This document shows, piece after piece, positions 33,016-42,764 of a stretch of DNA of 64,000 nt (positions are counted from its first letter, which is position 1; every line of letters begins with the position of its first letter). The DNA is taken from NCBI RefSeq assembly GCF_003581585.1, contig NZ_QXIR01000018.1:1-64000 (forward strand), read 5' to 3'. The DNA is from Bacillus salacetis (lineage in GTDB: Bacteria; Bacillota; Bacilli; Bacillales; Bacillaceae_B). A program made the translations under genes and the position numbers. The notes under the pieces were generated by a model. The model saw only the letters and a program-made list of their open reading frames with translations. It was not told the origin of the DNA and ran no database searches.

Positions 33016-34671
33016 TCATAATGTAAACTTGCTGAGTTCTTTGTTCATTTCTTCTGTCATCTGATGAAGCTGTCCAACCTTTTCATTCATTTGGGTAAAG
33101 AAGTTCAGCTGTTCTTCAGTCGATGCAGAAATTTCTTCCGTACCGGCGGCTGTTTCTTCGGTAACAGCGGAAATATTCTCAACTGCTGAAGTGACTCTCG
33201 CCGTCATTTCATTTGAATGTTCCATGCCTTTTACAAGAGTATTCAACTGCTGATACACAATACTGATTTTATCTGAAATATTCTCGAATGCATTCTCGGT
33301 TTCCGCCATGGAGGAAAGTTGATTCTGAGAGAGTCTGTTCCCATTGTTGGTAAGTTCAATGATGGAACCGATTCCTTCTTTGATATTCATGACCATTTTC
33401 CCGATCCGTTCGGTAGCTCGAGAAGAGTCTTCAGCAAGCTTTCTTACTTCTTCTGCAACTACAGCAAACCCTTTGCCTGCTTCACCTGCCCTTGCAGCTT
33501 CGATTGCTGCATTCAAAGCCAGGAGGTTGGTCTGGTCCGCAATGCTTTTGACCGAAACGGCTGCCTGATCGATTTCATCCGTGTATTGTGCGAACTGCTC
33601 CACTGATAGCATGATGTCTTGGGAAGATTGGGATTGCTGTTCTGAGAAAGCCTTCTGTTTATCAATAGTGGCCTTTCCTGTCTGAACCATTTCCAGCGCC
33701 TCTTTGCTGGATTGGACCGATAGATTGCTTTCTTCTACATTTTTGCTGAATTCCTCTCCCATCGCGTTCATCATTTCTGCGGCAGAGCTGATATCTTCAG
33801 AAATGGATTGACTACCCCGTGAAAGTTCTTCCGTGGATACGGCAACCTGATTGCTGCTTTCTGTAAGGCTTTGCATATGGACGCTTACTTCGTCAGTGAA
33901 TGTTTCGACCCTGCCGCCGATTGAATCGACTGACAGGACTGTCTGCCTGAGGTTATGTACCATATCAGCGAATGATTGCTGCAAAAGATCGATTTCGAAT
34001 TTACTGTTTTTTCCTGCAGTCCTTGGCTGTATGGTTAAGTTTCCAGCAGCCACCATCGCTGCATCTTTGACAACCATGTTGATCGGATTGATGATCCTGC
34101 TGGAAATGAACCAGGAAAGACCGATTGACAATACAATCAGAAGGGCAGAGGCAATTACGGATGACATAATAATAAAGGCAATCTTTTCTTCTGTTTGCTT
34201 TAGTATGCCATCGTACCATTCGTTGGTTTGCTTTTTCAATAGGTGCATATCATTCAGGACACCTGAAATCCTCATCGACTGTCTTTTTACTTCTGCTGTA
34301 TTCTGGCTGTTCAGAGCCTGTTCGGCTGCCTGCTTCAGCTCTCCGAATTTGCCTGCAGCCTTGGAAAGTGTGTCCCTTTTCTTCCCATCTTTAATGAGCT
34401 GTCCAAGATTGTTCATTTCTTCTTCCGTGCCGGCCAGCAGAGAAAGGACTTCGGATTTATTGGCATCAGATGATGTGAAAGCATAGTTCGCCAGCGATTG
34501 CTTTGTGACGATCAAACTGCCATTCAAGGATTCAGTGGCGGTTAATACATTCACATCATCCTTTGCCGAGTTTTGGATATTTACAATTTGAAATATCATA
34601 TATGCAATAATGCTGATTGAAAGTACCAGCGGGAGTACACCCAGGATGGTCAATCTGTTTCGTAATTTCAT
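33016..34671 (-). CDS. Methyl-accepting chemotaxis protein with periplasmic-type sensor
   Basis: This 551-residue chemoreceptor has a first membrane helix at about residues 8-30, an extracellular helical sensor of about 135 residues and a second helix near residues 165-190. A HAMP domain follows, then the cytoplasmic signalling helices with the conserved tip [20 protein letters not shown]. It passes ligand information to CheA/CheW. It lies 15 bases after a BMP-family binding lipoprotein in one operon, so that lipoprotein may present its ligand. The start follows AAGGAG. Confidence 0.9.
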   Translation of the reverse strand: MKLRNRLTILGVLPLVLSISIIAYMIFQIVNIQNSAKDDVNVLTATESLNGSLIVTKQSLANYAFTSSDANKSEVLSLLAGTEEEMNNLGQLIKDGKKRDTLSKAAGKFGELKQAAEQALNSQNTAEVKRQSMRISGVLNDMHLLKKQTNEWYDGILKQTEEKIAFIIMSSVIASALLIVLSIGLSWFISSRIINPINMVVKDAAMVAAGNLTIQPRTAGKNSKFEIDLLQQSFADMVHNLRQTVLSVDSIGGRVETFTDEVSVHMQSLTESSNQVAVSTEELSRGSQSISEDISSAAEMMNAMGEEFSKNVEESNLSVQSSKEALEMVQTGKATIDKQKAFSEQQSQSSQDIMLSVEQFAQYTDEIDQAAVSVKSIADQTNLLALNAAIEAARAGEAGKGFAVVAEEVRKLAEDSSRATERIGKMVMNIKEGIGSIIELTNNGNRLSQNQLSSMAETENAFENISDKISIVYQQLNTLVKGMEHSNEMTARVTSAVENISAVTEETAAGTEEISASTEEQLNFFTQMNEKVGQLHQMTEEMNKELSKFTL

Positions 34672-34686
34672 TTATCTGGCTCCTTG

Positions 34687-35664
34687 TTAGTTTAAATTGA
34701 TCGTAATCTTGCCGGAAGTGAGTTTTTCCTTGGCTGATTCAATGGCGCTCTTTTGCTCGTTTGAAAGTGTAAAGTTCCTGATTGCTGCAAGGCCGACTCC
34801 ATCTTCGGCAAGACCAAGCTCATATACCTCCGTACCGATAGATCCATCCTTCACAAGCTTCTCCGCCATATTGAAGACCGCTACATCGATGTTTTTCATC
34901 ATGGATGTGACCACTGCTTTTTCCGCAACAAAATATTGGTCAGAATCGACTCCGGCTGTGAAAATATGTTTTTCTTGAGCTGCCTGTATGGCGCCGACTC
35001 CTGTAAAGCCGGCTGCAGGATAGATAAAATCCACTCCGTCCTTGATTTGATTTTCCGCGATCTTTTTCCCCAGGGCGGCATCTCCAAAATTGTTGGCATA
35101 TTCCTTTGAGATGCTGATATCAGGGTTGATGTATTTTGCGCCTTGCTCGAATCCCTTTTCAAACCGGTGGATGACAGGTACATCTGCACCTCCGATAATC
35201 CCAAGCTTTTGATTTTTGCTTGTCATCGCGGCGACCATCCCTACAAGGAAGCTGCCTTCATGTTCCTTAAAGGTGATTGATGTCACATTCTCCAGCTCCG
35301 ATACACCATCGATAAGGAGATATTGCTGTTCCGGATGGTTCTGAGCCGTTTTTTCAAGGGCTTCCTGTACTGAAAATCCCAGCCCGATGACCAGGTCGTT
35401 ATCTTGCTTGGACAATTCTTCAAGCTGTGACTCGAAATCCCCATCAGGCGCTTCCCTGTAATCAAAAAGAATTCCAAGCTCGTCCCGAGCTTTTTCCAGT
35501 CCCCTGAAAGCCGAATCGTTGAAGGATTCATCCCCCAGGCCGGTGTCAGATAGCAGTACACCGATTTTATATTCTTTTTCGTTTGTTTCGGAAGTAGATG
35601 CTGATGAACATCCCGCTAAGAATAATGCAGAGATGAGCAAAGCTGTAAGTATGCGTTTTTTCAA
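34687..35664 (-). CDS. BMP family substrate-binding lipoprotein
   Basis: This 325-residue lipoprotein has signal peptide MKKRILTALLISALFLAGC with lipobox LAGC (lipidated Cys19). The mature part is a BMP/Med/TmpC-type binding protein (YKIGVLLSDTGLGDESFNDSAFRGLEKA, then IYPAAGFTGVGAIQAA), a family that binds purine nucleosides or related ligands. The TTG start at 35664 follows GGGGGG by 7 bases. No ABC transporter adjoins; instead a chemoreceptor gene follows, suggesting a sensory role. Confidence 0.87.
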   Translation of the reverse strand: MKKRILTALLISALFLAGCSSASTSETNEKEYKIGVLLSDTGLGDESFNDSAFRGLEKARDELGILFDYREAPDGDFESQLEELSKQDNDLVIGLGFSVQEALEKTAQNHPEQQYLLIDGVSELENVTSITFKEHEGSFLVGMVAAMTSKNQKLGIIGGADVPVIHRFEKGFEQGAKYINPDISISKEYANNFGDAALGKKIAENQIKDGVDFIYPAAGFTGVGAIQAAQEKHIFTAGVDSDQYFVAEKAVVTSMMKNIDVAVFNMAEKLVKDGSIGTEVYELGLAEDGVGLAAIRNFTLSNEQKSAIESAKEKLTSGKITINLN

Positions 35665-35720
35665 TGATGTTCCCCCCATGCGTTATTGGACAACCAAAGA
35701 AGGCTGTCCGTACCTTTCTT

Positions 35721-35747
35721 TTATCGTCAGCAGCCAAATGTATATTA
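35721..35747 (-). promoter_or_regulatory. SigD-like promoter of the BMP-chemoreceptor operon
   Basis: The minus strand reads TAAT, 15 bases, GACGATAA, close to the motility sigma factor consensus TAAA-N15-GCCGATAT. It lies 57 bases before the lipoprotein start. Confidence 0.45.
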
Positions 35748-35860
35748 AGGGGTTCAGTAAAATTTATCAGGAACTAAAAAATGGCAGCTTTGGCAGGCTG
35801 CCTGTTTATCTATTCACCTTGATTATTCCAAGTAAAATGATTGGAGGGGTCTTTTAATAA

Positions 35861-36051
35861 GGCTGTTTTCGCATTAATTGTTGCTTTCGGAAAAATCCCA
35901 AGAGCCGGATTTTTCCCCTGTATTCCAAAGTCTTTCTCACGAAAAAGGGAGAGTAGCTCTTTTCTTTCTTGCTTACCGAGGGTTTTTTGGTGAATTACCA
36001 GGATAGTATTTGAACTTATAATAAATAGCAACAAAGTTTACGAAAAGAGCC
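35861..36051 (-). mobile_element. MITE-like element, copy F (full length, 191 bp)
   Basis: Ends are GGCTGTTTTCGCATTAATTG and TTTACGAAAAGAGCC, with perfect 8-bp duplications TTTAATAA (35853-35860 and 36052-36059). It is inserted at the 3' end of the phosphatase pseudogene; the degraded reading frame runs into the element. Confidence 0.92.
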
Positions 36052-36059
36052 TTTAATAA

Positions 36060-36949
36060 TAGCCGGTTGGTGAACAGATGCGGCTGGTACGTGAATAAAC
36101 CGATATTATTATCGGTTTCAACTATCGATGAATCTTTGATTCTTATATATTCAATGTTCTCCTTCCGAATGTATTCTTTCGGAGAAAGCTCAATACCTTT
36201 GGAAGTATGCAGTTCATAGTTCCTGGAACAAAAACGGTGAATGTTGGAGTTTGTTCTAGACCGGGCAATTATCCGAATCAACAATTTCATAAGAGTACCG
36301 GTGATTGATGAATAACTCATATTTTTAATAGGGCTGCTTGTGAACTGATGTATAGTAAAGCTTTCATGGCCGGCGAGTTTAACAGAAGACTTGGCTGCTG
36401 AAGCAGAATGGACATCTCCTGATAGTATGAAGCATTCCTCAGGGTCCCAATCAGCAATCCGGGAGAGAAACTCTTAGAAACCCTTCTCATTATATTTTCA
36501 GGCTTCAAGGTCAAAGTCATGTGAGACGGGCATCCCCAGTGAACGAAGGGGCAGCGAAAGTTTTTGTGAAGAATTCTCGATCAATCCAATACCGTATAAC
36601 AGGGCAGGGGAAACGATTAACAACGGATCCTTTTTATTCCACAGGTATTTCCGTCTGCAAAGGAGAGATTATATCCTATCAAAGTGCCTGCAGGAAAAGT
36701 ACCTGTATGTGGAGAAATGGATAACAGATGAATAAAAAGCCTGCTGCCTGCCCTGATGGTATCAGTCTTTGTATAGCTGTCGAGCATTTCATACTCATTG
36801 GTTTCTGTTTCCCGGCCGTTCGTGACTTTAAATACCTTTCCTTTAATTTCAAGTGGTTGGCTCGTTGCAAGCCAAATAGTAACTTGATGGGTATCTGCCC
36901 TGCGGATAATCGGACCGCCTAAGAGAGTGGGAAGCTTAATGGATTTCAT
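36060..36949 (-). pseudogene. Decayed PhoD-like metallophosphatase
   Basis: The N-terminal piece starts MKSIKLPTLLGGPIIRRADT after AAGGGGTGA and continues with VTIWLATSQPL. That is typical of PhoD-like phosphatases with an N-terminal beta domain. It is out of frame after about 110 codons. A downstream minus-strand frame carries WDPEECFILSGDVHSAS, the family's metal-binding GDVH motif, followed by a C-terminal stretch ending in MITE copy F. The central catalytic region is missing, so the gene is deleted, frameshifted and non-functional. Confidence 0.7.
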
Positions 36950-37049
36950 TGAGATCACCCCTTTTTCTTAGTTGCAAATATCTTATTCAGGAGGGGCTGG
37001 CGATGTATGAATGGGTGGAGACACTAAAATGATGGAAAGGAAGTGGAAA

Positions 37050-37859
37050 ATGAATCCTTTTGTGTTTTCTTGTATAGCACCGCATGGTGGAGAAATTATC
37101 CCGGAATTAGCAGGAGAAAAACCGGAGCGGATGAACATCACGAGACAAAGCATGTTAAGACTGGGGAATTGGATGAAAGAAGCTGAGCCCGGCTGCTTGA
37201 TTGTCTTGACTCCCCATGGAACCCGGATTGATGGCCAGTTTTCCATTACAGGCTCTGAAACGGTGGAGGGGATTGTCGAAGAGAATGGCGAAAAGTTCTC
37301 TATGAAAAGAAAGATACATAGGGAGATGGCGGATCTTCTGGCCAGGGGGGCAAAAGCCGAAGGGCTCCCTGCAGGTGTAATTGGTTTTGGTACAAGTGCC
37401 GGCCCATTATCGTGCCTGCAGTTGGACTGGGGCGCAGCTGTACCGCTCCGGTTCATGCCGGATATCCCTGTAGTCATCATTACCCCTTCAAGGTCCATTT
37501 CATATGAAATGCATATTGAATTTGGCCGGATGATGAGGAAAGTTGTTGCTGCGAGTGGTATCAGGACAGGATTGATTGCCAGCTGTGATTGGTCCCATAC
37601 TCATAATCCAGCCGGTCCTTATGGTTACCATGAGGAGGCGCAAATACTCGACGAGAAGGTTACATTGCTCCTCCAACAGGATAACCTGGAGGAGATGGCA
37701 GAATTTCCTGAAGAGTCAATAGAGAATGCCAAACCGGATGGCATTTGGCAAACCATGATCCTGGCAGGGGCGATTCCATTCGATGAACGGAAAAGCAAGT
37801 TTTTATCATATGAAGCTCCAACCTATTTTGGGCTGTTATGTATGGCGTACCATCAATAA
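37050..37859 (+). CDS. Class III extradiol dioxygenase-like protein (LigB/MEMO fold)
   Basis: This 269-residue cytoplasmic protein has possible metal ligands in CIAPHGGEIIPE and VLTPHGTRIDG, the LigB subunit-B-type pattern. Families of this fold include catechol ring-cleavage dioxygenases and MEMO-like proteins, so the reaction is unknown. The ATG at 37050 follows AAAGGAAG and matches the usual MxPFVF start. An ATG at 37029 is possible. It stands alone. Confidence 0.75.
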   Translation: MNPFVFSCIAPHGGEIIPELAGEKPERMNITRQSMLRLGNWMKEAEPGCLIVLTPHGTRIDGQFSITGSETVEGIVEENGEKFSMKRKIHREMADLLARGAKAEGLPAGVIGFGTSAGPLSCLQLDWGAAVPLRFMPDIPVVIITPSRSISYEMHIEFGRMMRKVVAASGIRTGLIASCDWSHTHNPAGPYGYHEEAQILDEKVTLLLQQDNLEEMAEFPEESIENAKPDGIWQTMILAGAIPFDERKSKFLSYEAPTYFGLLCMAYHQ

Positions 37860-37895
37860 ACCCTTTAACCGCTGATTGGAAACTCTACGAGAAAC

Positions 37896-37920
37896 ACCCG
37901 TTCTTCCTTAAGAACGGGTT
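37896..37920. terminator. Hairpin between convergent genes
   Basis: ACCCGTTCTT pairs with AAGAACGGGT. It lies between the dioxygenase-like gene and the convergent thioesterase. Confidence 0.7.
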
Positions 37921-37929
37921 CTGTTCATC

Positions 37930-38433
37930 TTATTGATTCGCAAAGAACTCAGCCAATTCCTGACTGTGTTTCCGTCTTGCCTTTCTATGGGATGCCCTGT
38001 TATCCGCCGTTTCATTCAGCCACTTTTCCTCTTCTGTTTCAGGAATCACTTTAGGAACGGGACAGGGCTTTCCGTTATTATCCAATGCAACAAACGTCAG
38101 AAATGAAATGGCAGCAACAGCCGTTTCTCCCGTAAGCAGGTTCTCAGATGTGACTTTTACACAAACCTCCATGGAGCTGCTCCCTGTGTAGGTAACCATC
38201 GCCTCCAGTGTAACTGCATCCCCGACCTTTATGGGCTTAAGGAAGTCGACTGAATCTGTCGAAGCAGTGACAACTGGATTCCTTGCCATTTTGTATGCGG
38301 AGATGGAGGCAACATCATCAATATAGGACATGAGCTTACCGCCGAACAAGGTGCCGTGATGATTTGTGTCGGGAGGAAGCACATGGCTCGTCTTGATTGT
38401 CCTCGTATCTTTCATTCTTTTTGTTTCGCTCAT
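37930..38433 (-). CDS. ykhA: Acyl-CoA thioesterase (hotdog fold, YkhA-like)
   Basis: This 167-residue protein hydrolyses acyl-CoA thioesters. The hotdog signature NHHGTLFGGKLMSYIDDVASISAYK is intact, with the active-site Asp/Asn region. The tail is basic (SHRKARRKHSQELAEFF). The ATG at 38433 follows AAAGGTGA and is preferred over the in-frame upstream ATG at 38451. Confidence 0.88.
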   Translation of the reverse strand: MSETKRMKDTRTIKTSHVLPPDTNHHGTLFGGKLMSYIDDVASISAYKMARNPVVTASTDSVDFLKPIKVGDAVTLEAMVTYTGSSSMEVCVKVTSENLLTGETAVAAISFLTFVALDNNGKPCPVPKVIPETEEEKWLNETADNRASHRKARRKHSQELAEFFANQ

Positions 38434-38604
38434 TTTCTTATCACCTTTCAAATGTGGCTTCTCTTATATAATCCACTAAATAATATAAAACAAACACCAT
38501 TGATTATTCTTATGATGGAAATTCCGCTTTTGATGCGGGGAATCAGCCGGGCAGGACTAAAAAAGTGAACTCGGTCCGGCTCATTGAAATTCATCCTTAT
38601 AAAA

Positions 38605-38638
38605 CGAAAAAGCCGGGAAGAATCGATGCTCCCCGGCT
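38605..38638 (-). terminator. Terminator of the DUF2639 gene
   Basis: AGCCGGG pairs with CCCGGCT, and the minus strand continues with TTTTTCGTTTT. Confidence 0.75.
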
Positions 38639-38645
38639 GAAAACA

Positions 38646-38774
38646 TTATTGGTATTTTTCAAGTAGATTAGCTAAAACGTGCTTTTTGTAGGATTCAACT
38701 TTCCGCTCTTCATAACGGCGGATGCCCTTCTCCTTAAGTTGTTCCACGTACCAGCCTTTGCTTCCGATATGCAT
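38646..38774 (-). CDS. yflJ: DUF2639 small protein (YflJ-like), 42 aa
   Basis: The sequence starts MHIGSKGWYVEQLKEKGIRR, then YEERKVESYKKHVLANLLEKY. The SKGWYV...LKxxGIRR...KxESYK..VLANLL pattern is that of YflJ/DUF2639 proteins, small and basic with unknown function. A ribosome site AAAGGGTG precedes the ATG. Confidence 0.75.
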   Translation of the reverse strand: MHIGSKGWYVEQLKEKGIRRYEERKVESYKKHVLANLLEKYQ

Positions 38775-38924
38775 TGAAATACACCCTTTCTTTGCGATTT
38801 ATTGATTGGAGTCAATCGGCTATTTTTCATTGAAAAAAAGTTAATCTTTTTCAACCGGGTCCCATTGTAACATCTATAAATCCATGACGAAAGGGGTGTA
38901 TTTTAATTTTCCGGAAAAGTTTTA

Positions 38925-40211
38925 TCAAGCTTTCGTATTGACTGCAATTGGCTGGTTCATTGTGCTTTTTTTATCAATCTGCTGAAACATGGCGAAGTAT
39001 AGAACAGCACTTAAACATGCAAGAAATGCAAGGCCCATGAAGGTCGCCTCATATCCGGCCCATAATGAAAAGGTGATGGACAGCGGAGCGACTGTTTTTG
39101 CCAGAGTGAACCGCAGACTGGCAGCAGCGAAGTATTGTCCTCGCATATGTTCTGGAGCAAGCTTCGAAATGAAGTTCTGCTGGATACCGACCGTCATCAG
39201 TTCAGCGAATGTAAACACCGCCATGGATATGATGAATACATAAACCGATGCGGTCTGCCCAAATAAGAAGATGGAAACCGCATAAATCAAAGACGAAAGA
39301 ACAAATACATTTCTCTCTCTATACTTCGTCATCCATTTCGTAACAACGACAGTCAACAGTGCAACCAGTAATCCGTTTTCTGAAAGGATGACGCCGAATA
39401 TCTGTTCACCGGTCAGAGTGAAGGACAGCAATGAAGCACTCTCCATTGAATCTTTTATATAAACAGGAATCAACAAATCGAGCTGCATGAATGTTTGTCC
39501 CACTAACACTCCTGCCAAAATGAATAACAGGAAGGTCCTGTCCCTGGCAATCACCCTGTAATCCCTGAACTGGTCAGTTATTGCATGGTACCACGCTTTC
39601 CGTTCCTCTTTGGCTGCCTGCTGTACATTAAGACTCCGGGGAGCGGTTTCCCTAGTCATCTTGGCCAGCATCAAACCAAGGATCATGCAGATGATGGCTG
39701 AAACTAGCAGAAGCTCGAATCGATAATGCACATAAAAAATGCTTCCTAAAATCGGTCCGACCACCACAGCGATATTGATGGATGTATAAAAAATAGCGAA
39801 AACATGGCTGCGTTCCTTTTCAGGGACAACATCCGCGACCATAGCCTGGCTTGCCGGCCAGTAAAAGGAACCGAAAACACTGGCAAGGGTGAAACAGACA
39901 AAGCCGAGCGCGGCTGATTCCAGCCATGGGGAACTGGCGAATGCGAAAATGAGGAAGGCAAATCCCTGTCCAAACGAAGACAGTACCATCATGGTCTTCC
40001 TGCCGAATTTATCTGCGCAGTAACCCCCCATTAAGTTTGCAAATACCGCAAAGAGCTGTGAAGCAATGAGCAGCAGCCCGGCCATCTGCTTCCCGAATGC
40101 TTCGGTAAAATAAATCGTGAGAAACGGGAAGAACATCCAGAATGTAATATTCATCATCGCTTCTCCGAAAAGCCTGACTTTCAAGTTTCGATCCCAATCC
40201 CTGATTCTCAT
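38925..40211 (-). CDS. Major facilitator superfamily transporter (drug-efflux type)
   Basis: This 428-residue protein has twelve membrane helices and the loop 2-3 motif GGYCADKFGRKTMMV typical of MFS exporters. Substrate is unknown; the overall pattern resembles multidrug efflux members. The ATG at 40211 follows GGAGAG; the in-frame upstream start at 40253 lies before this site. The gap upstream (40212-40540) shows no further gene. Confidence 0.85.
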   Translation of the reverse strand: MRIRDWDRNLKVRLFGEAMMNITFWMFFPFLTIYFTEAFGKQMAGLLLIASQLFAVFANLMGGYCADKFGRKTMMVLSSFGQGFAFLIFAFASSPWLESAALGFVCFTLASVFGSFYWPASQAMVADVVPEKERSHVFAIFYTSINIAVVVGPILGSIFYVHYRFELLLVSAIICMILGLMLAKMTRETAPRSLNVQQAAKEERKAWYHAITDQFRDYRVIARDRTFLLFILAGVLVGQTFMQLDLLIPVYIKDSMESASLLSFTLTGEQIFGVILSENGLLVALLTVVVTKWMTKYRERNVFVLSSLIYAVSIFLFGQTASVYVFIISMAVFTFAELMTVGIQQNFISKLAPEHMRGQYFAAASLRFTLAKTVAPLSITFSLWAGYEATFMGLAFLACLSAVLYFAMFQQIDKKSTMNQPIAVNTKA

Positions 40212-40540
40212 AAAAAAATCTCTCCGTTCCCTGAATTTAACCTTTAATATCATATAGTCGGAACCCCAAAATTACAAGAAGATTTTTCTGTGATAAAAGC
40301 TTTATCGCGGGTAGAAAGGACACGGCCAATAGGGTGTGTTAAGAAGAATCCTATAAAATAATCTTGAGATACCATTTTGCGACAAATAGAGGGAAGGCGG
40401 ACGCATGAAATGACTATGAAAGACCGTCATTCGTGTAAGAGAAGAAAAGAGATTGAATGAAGGATCCATGAAACACCCTAATCCAAGAAAAATGTCCGTA
40501 TGATGCTTCCTGGCGATCCGTTATGACTAAAATCAAAACC

Positions 40541-40574
40541 AAAAAGACCAATCCGCACAGATGCGGATTGGTCT
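40541..40574 (-). terminator. Terminator of the aminopeptidase gene
   Basis: AGACCAATCCGCA pairs with TGCGGATTGGTCT, flanked by A/T runs. Confidence 0.85.
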
Positions 40575-40590
40575 GAATACTTTACTTCAA

Positions 40591-41823
40591 TTAAAATGCC
40601 CAGCCGCCATTGCGGAAGACAGGTTCAGCTGTGCCGTCTTCAGTGATCCCATCGATATCCATATCAGCGGATCCGATCATGAAGTCAACATGGGTGATGC
40701 TGTTGTTCAGGCCGGCTTTCTCAAGTTCATCCTTGGACATTGATTTACCGCCTTCCACGCAGAACGCATACGCGCTTCCGATGGCAAGGTGGTTGGATGC
40801 ATTCTCATCAAACAGTGTGTTATAGAAAAGGACATTGGACTGCGAGATTGGTGATTGGTGAGGAACCAATGCCACCTCTCCAAGATAGTGTGAACCTTCA
40901 TCAGTCTCTACCAGGCGTTTCAGGATGTCTTCGCCTTCCTCAGCCTGGACCTCGACGATGCGTCCGTCTTTGAATGTCACTTTGAAATTGTCGATGACGT
41001 TTCCTCCGTAGCTTAATGGCTTTGTACTTGAAACGGTACCATTAACGCCTGTTTTCAAAGGAACAGTAAATACTTCTTCTGTCGGCATGTTTGCCATGAA
41101 GTCTACACCTTTTTCGGATACACTTCCAGCTCCGACCCACATATACCCTTCAGGGAACTCGATAGTGAGGTCAGTACCCGGAGCAGTGTAATGAAGCTTT
41201 TTGTAGTTCTTGCTGTTCAGGTAGTCGACTTTTTCATGCAGGTTCTGGTCGTGGTCTTTCCATGCTTGAACAGGATCCTGCTGATCTGCACGGACTGCTT
41301 TGAAGATCGCATCCCATAGCTTGTCGACCTGCTCGTCGGCAGGAGCGTCAGGGAATACTTTTGCTGCCCATTTTTCAGATGGAGCCGCCAGGACAGTCCA
41401 GCTTACTTTATCAGATTGGATGTAAGAACGGTATTTATCCATTGCCTGGCCGGCTGCTTTCTGGAAGTTGGAGATGCGTTCCGGATCTACACCTTTTAAA
41501 AGGTCCGGAGTAGCAGAAACAACTGACATGAAGGCAGCCCCATTTTCAGCAAGGGTCTCCATTTCCCTTGCCTTCCACTCAGGGAACTCTGTAAAGGCAT
41601 CATCAGGAGCAAGGTCGTACTTGTAACGATTTACTTCATCATCATTCCAGTTTACATAGACGTGCTTTGCACCTGTTTCATAGGCTTTTTTTACAACCAG
41701 TCTGATGAACTCAGCTGCATCCAGGGAAGCGTTGACAACCAATGTCTGTCCCTTTTGGACATTGACTCCGACTTTGACAGCCAGGTCTGCGTATTTCTCA
41801 AGGTTTTGCTTGAAATTTTCCAT
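40591..41823 (-). CDS. ampS: M29 family aminopeptidase
   Basis: This 410-residue metal-dependent aminopeptidase T/AmpS-type exopeptidase trims N-terminal residues from peptides. Family features seen are MENFKQNLEKYADLAVKVG, DLTIEFPEGYMWVGAG, TEEVFTVPLKTGVNG and LFYNTLFDENASNHLAIGSAY, with the metal-ligating Glu and His residues in these blocks. Length is normal. The start follows AAAGGAG. Confidence 0.9.
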   Translation of the reverse strand: MENFKQNLEKYADLAVKVGVNVQKGQTLVVNASLDAAEFIRLVVKKAYETGAKHVYVNWNDDEVNRYKYDLAPDDAFTEFPEWKAREMETLAENGAAFMSVVSATPDLLKGVDPERISNFQKAAGQAMDKYRSYIQSDKVSWTVLAAPSEKWAAKVFPDAPADEQVDKLWDAIFKAVRADQQDPVQAWKDHDQNLHEKVDYLNSKNYKKLHYTAPGTDLTIEFPEGYMWVGAGSVSEKGVDFMANMPTEEVFTVPLKTGVNGTVSSTKPLSYGGNVIDNFKVTFKDGRIVEVQAEEGEDILKRLVETDEGSHYLGEVALVPHQSPISQSNVLFYNTLFDENASNHLAIGSAYAFCVEGGKSMSKDELEKAGLNNSITHVDFMIGSADMDIDGITEDGTAEPVFRNGGWAF

Positions 41824-42062
41824 ATGTATTCTCCTTTTGTTCAGAATCTTTCTACTTCATTTTATCAATCCAAGAAGCTTTTGCAAATTTTTAAATTCTG
41901 TCATTTGGTAATTATTGCTTTTAAGAGTGTACGTGATTCAATTATATGTCAAGCAAATTAAGTTATCATAAGACAGATATAACTTTTTCATTCTGCTTTC
42001 ACTGGAAATTTGCTTAGTTGTTGAATTGTAATCGTAAGACAACGTATATCTATTTACAGAAG

Positions 42063-42098
42063 AAAAGGACGAAATCATAAATCGATTTCGTCCTTTTT
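42063..42098. terminator. Terminator downstream of nsrR
   Basis: AAAAGGACGAAATC pairs with GATTTCGTCCTTTT. The rest of 41824-42062 shows nothing further. Confidence 0.85.
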
Positions 42099-42118
42099 GA
42101 GTAAGGCTGGGAACTACT

Positions 42119-42571
42119 CTATATTTTCGGAGGGTTGTTCAGTGAGAACAGCAGCCGATAATCCTCAGGGCTCTGCACGAGATCCTTCAATGTGTACTGA
42201 TCCAACACATCCAAGTAGGCATCCAATGCCTTAGCGAGAACGTGTTTCAGGCCGCACACCGGGGTGATGATACAGGTGTTATGTTCTGATGAAAAACATT
42301 CCACCAGGTTAAAATCATCTTCTGTCTTTCTGACAAGAGTCCCTATATTGATTTCACCAGGGGATTTGGCAAGTCTTATTCCGCCATTTCTGCCGCGGAT
42401 CGTTTCAATGACCCCCATCTTTCCGAGTTCATGGGTGACTTTCATCAAATGATTTTTTGAAATCTGATAAGAGTCTGCAATTTCCTTGATATTGGCAAGC
42501 TCGTCCTTCTTTTTTGCAGCAAGATAAATAAGGACGCGCAGGGAATAGTCTGTATATAACGTTAGTTTCAA
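42119..42571 (-). CDS. nsrR: NO-sensing Rrf2-family repressor NsrR
   Basis: This 150-residue regulator has an N-terminal winged helix (YTDYSLRVLIYLAAK, QISKNHLMKVTHELGKMG) and cluster cysteines Cys92, Cys100 and Cys106, identical in position to B. subtilis NsrR. The [4Fe-4S] cluster reacts with NO to relieve repression of hmp. The TTG start at 42571 lies after GAAGGTGA and gives the standard MKLTLYTDY N-terminus. It is divergent from hmp, with NsrR-type dyads between. Confidence 0.93.
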   Translation of the reverse strand: MKLTLYTDYSLRVLIYLAAKKKDELANIKEIADSYQISKNHLMKVTHELGKMGVIETIRGRNGGIRLAKSPGEINIGTLVRKTEDDFNLVECFSSEHNTCIITPVCGLKHVLAKALDAYLDVLDQYTLKDLVQSPEDYRLLFSLNNPPKI

Positions 42572-42680
42572 TTGCTTCACCTTCAATGAGGGAGCCGTTA
42601 CTGAATGCAGAAGCAGCTTCCAATGATACTTTCATTATACAATTTACAGCCAGGACTGTCTAAATGTGTCCATTTCTTTA

Positions 42681-42703
42681 AAGGTGTATTTAAAATATTG
42701 CTT
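42681..42703. promoter_or_regulatory. NsrR-type operator 1
   Basis: AAGGTGTATTTAAAATATTG continues with CTT. The left arm is good and the right arm imperfect relative to the Bacillus NsrR pattern AAGATGTATTT-AAATACATCTT. Confidence 0.5.
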
Positions 42704-42727
42704 TAAGTAAACGAGAGGATTAGTATA

Positions 42728-42750
42728 AAGGTGTATTAAAAATATATCTT
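42728..42750. promoter_or_regulatory. NsrR-type operator 2
   Basis: AAGGTGTATTAAAAATATAT continues with CTT, a better 23-bp dyad ending 14 bases before the hmp start. Two sites 47 bp apart suggest cooperative NsrR repression of hmp. Confidence 0.6.
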
Positions 42751-42764
42751 TTAGGGGCGATAAT

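Noticed and set aside
36521-36724. Plus-strand ORF of 67 codons
   Set aside because: Lies opposite the decayed phosphatase and has no ribosome site; a chance frame.
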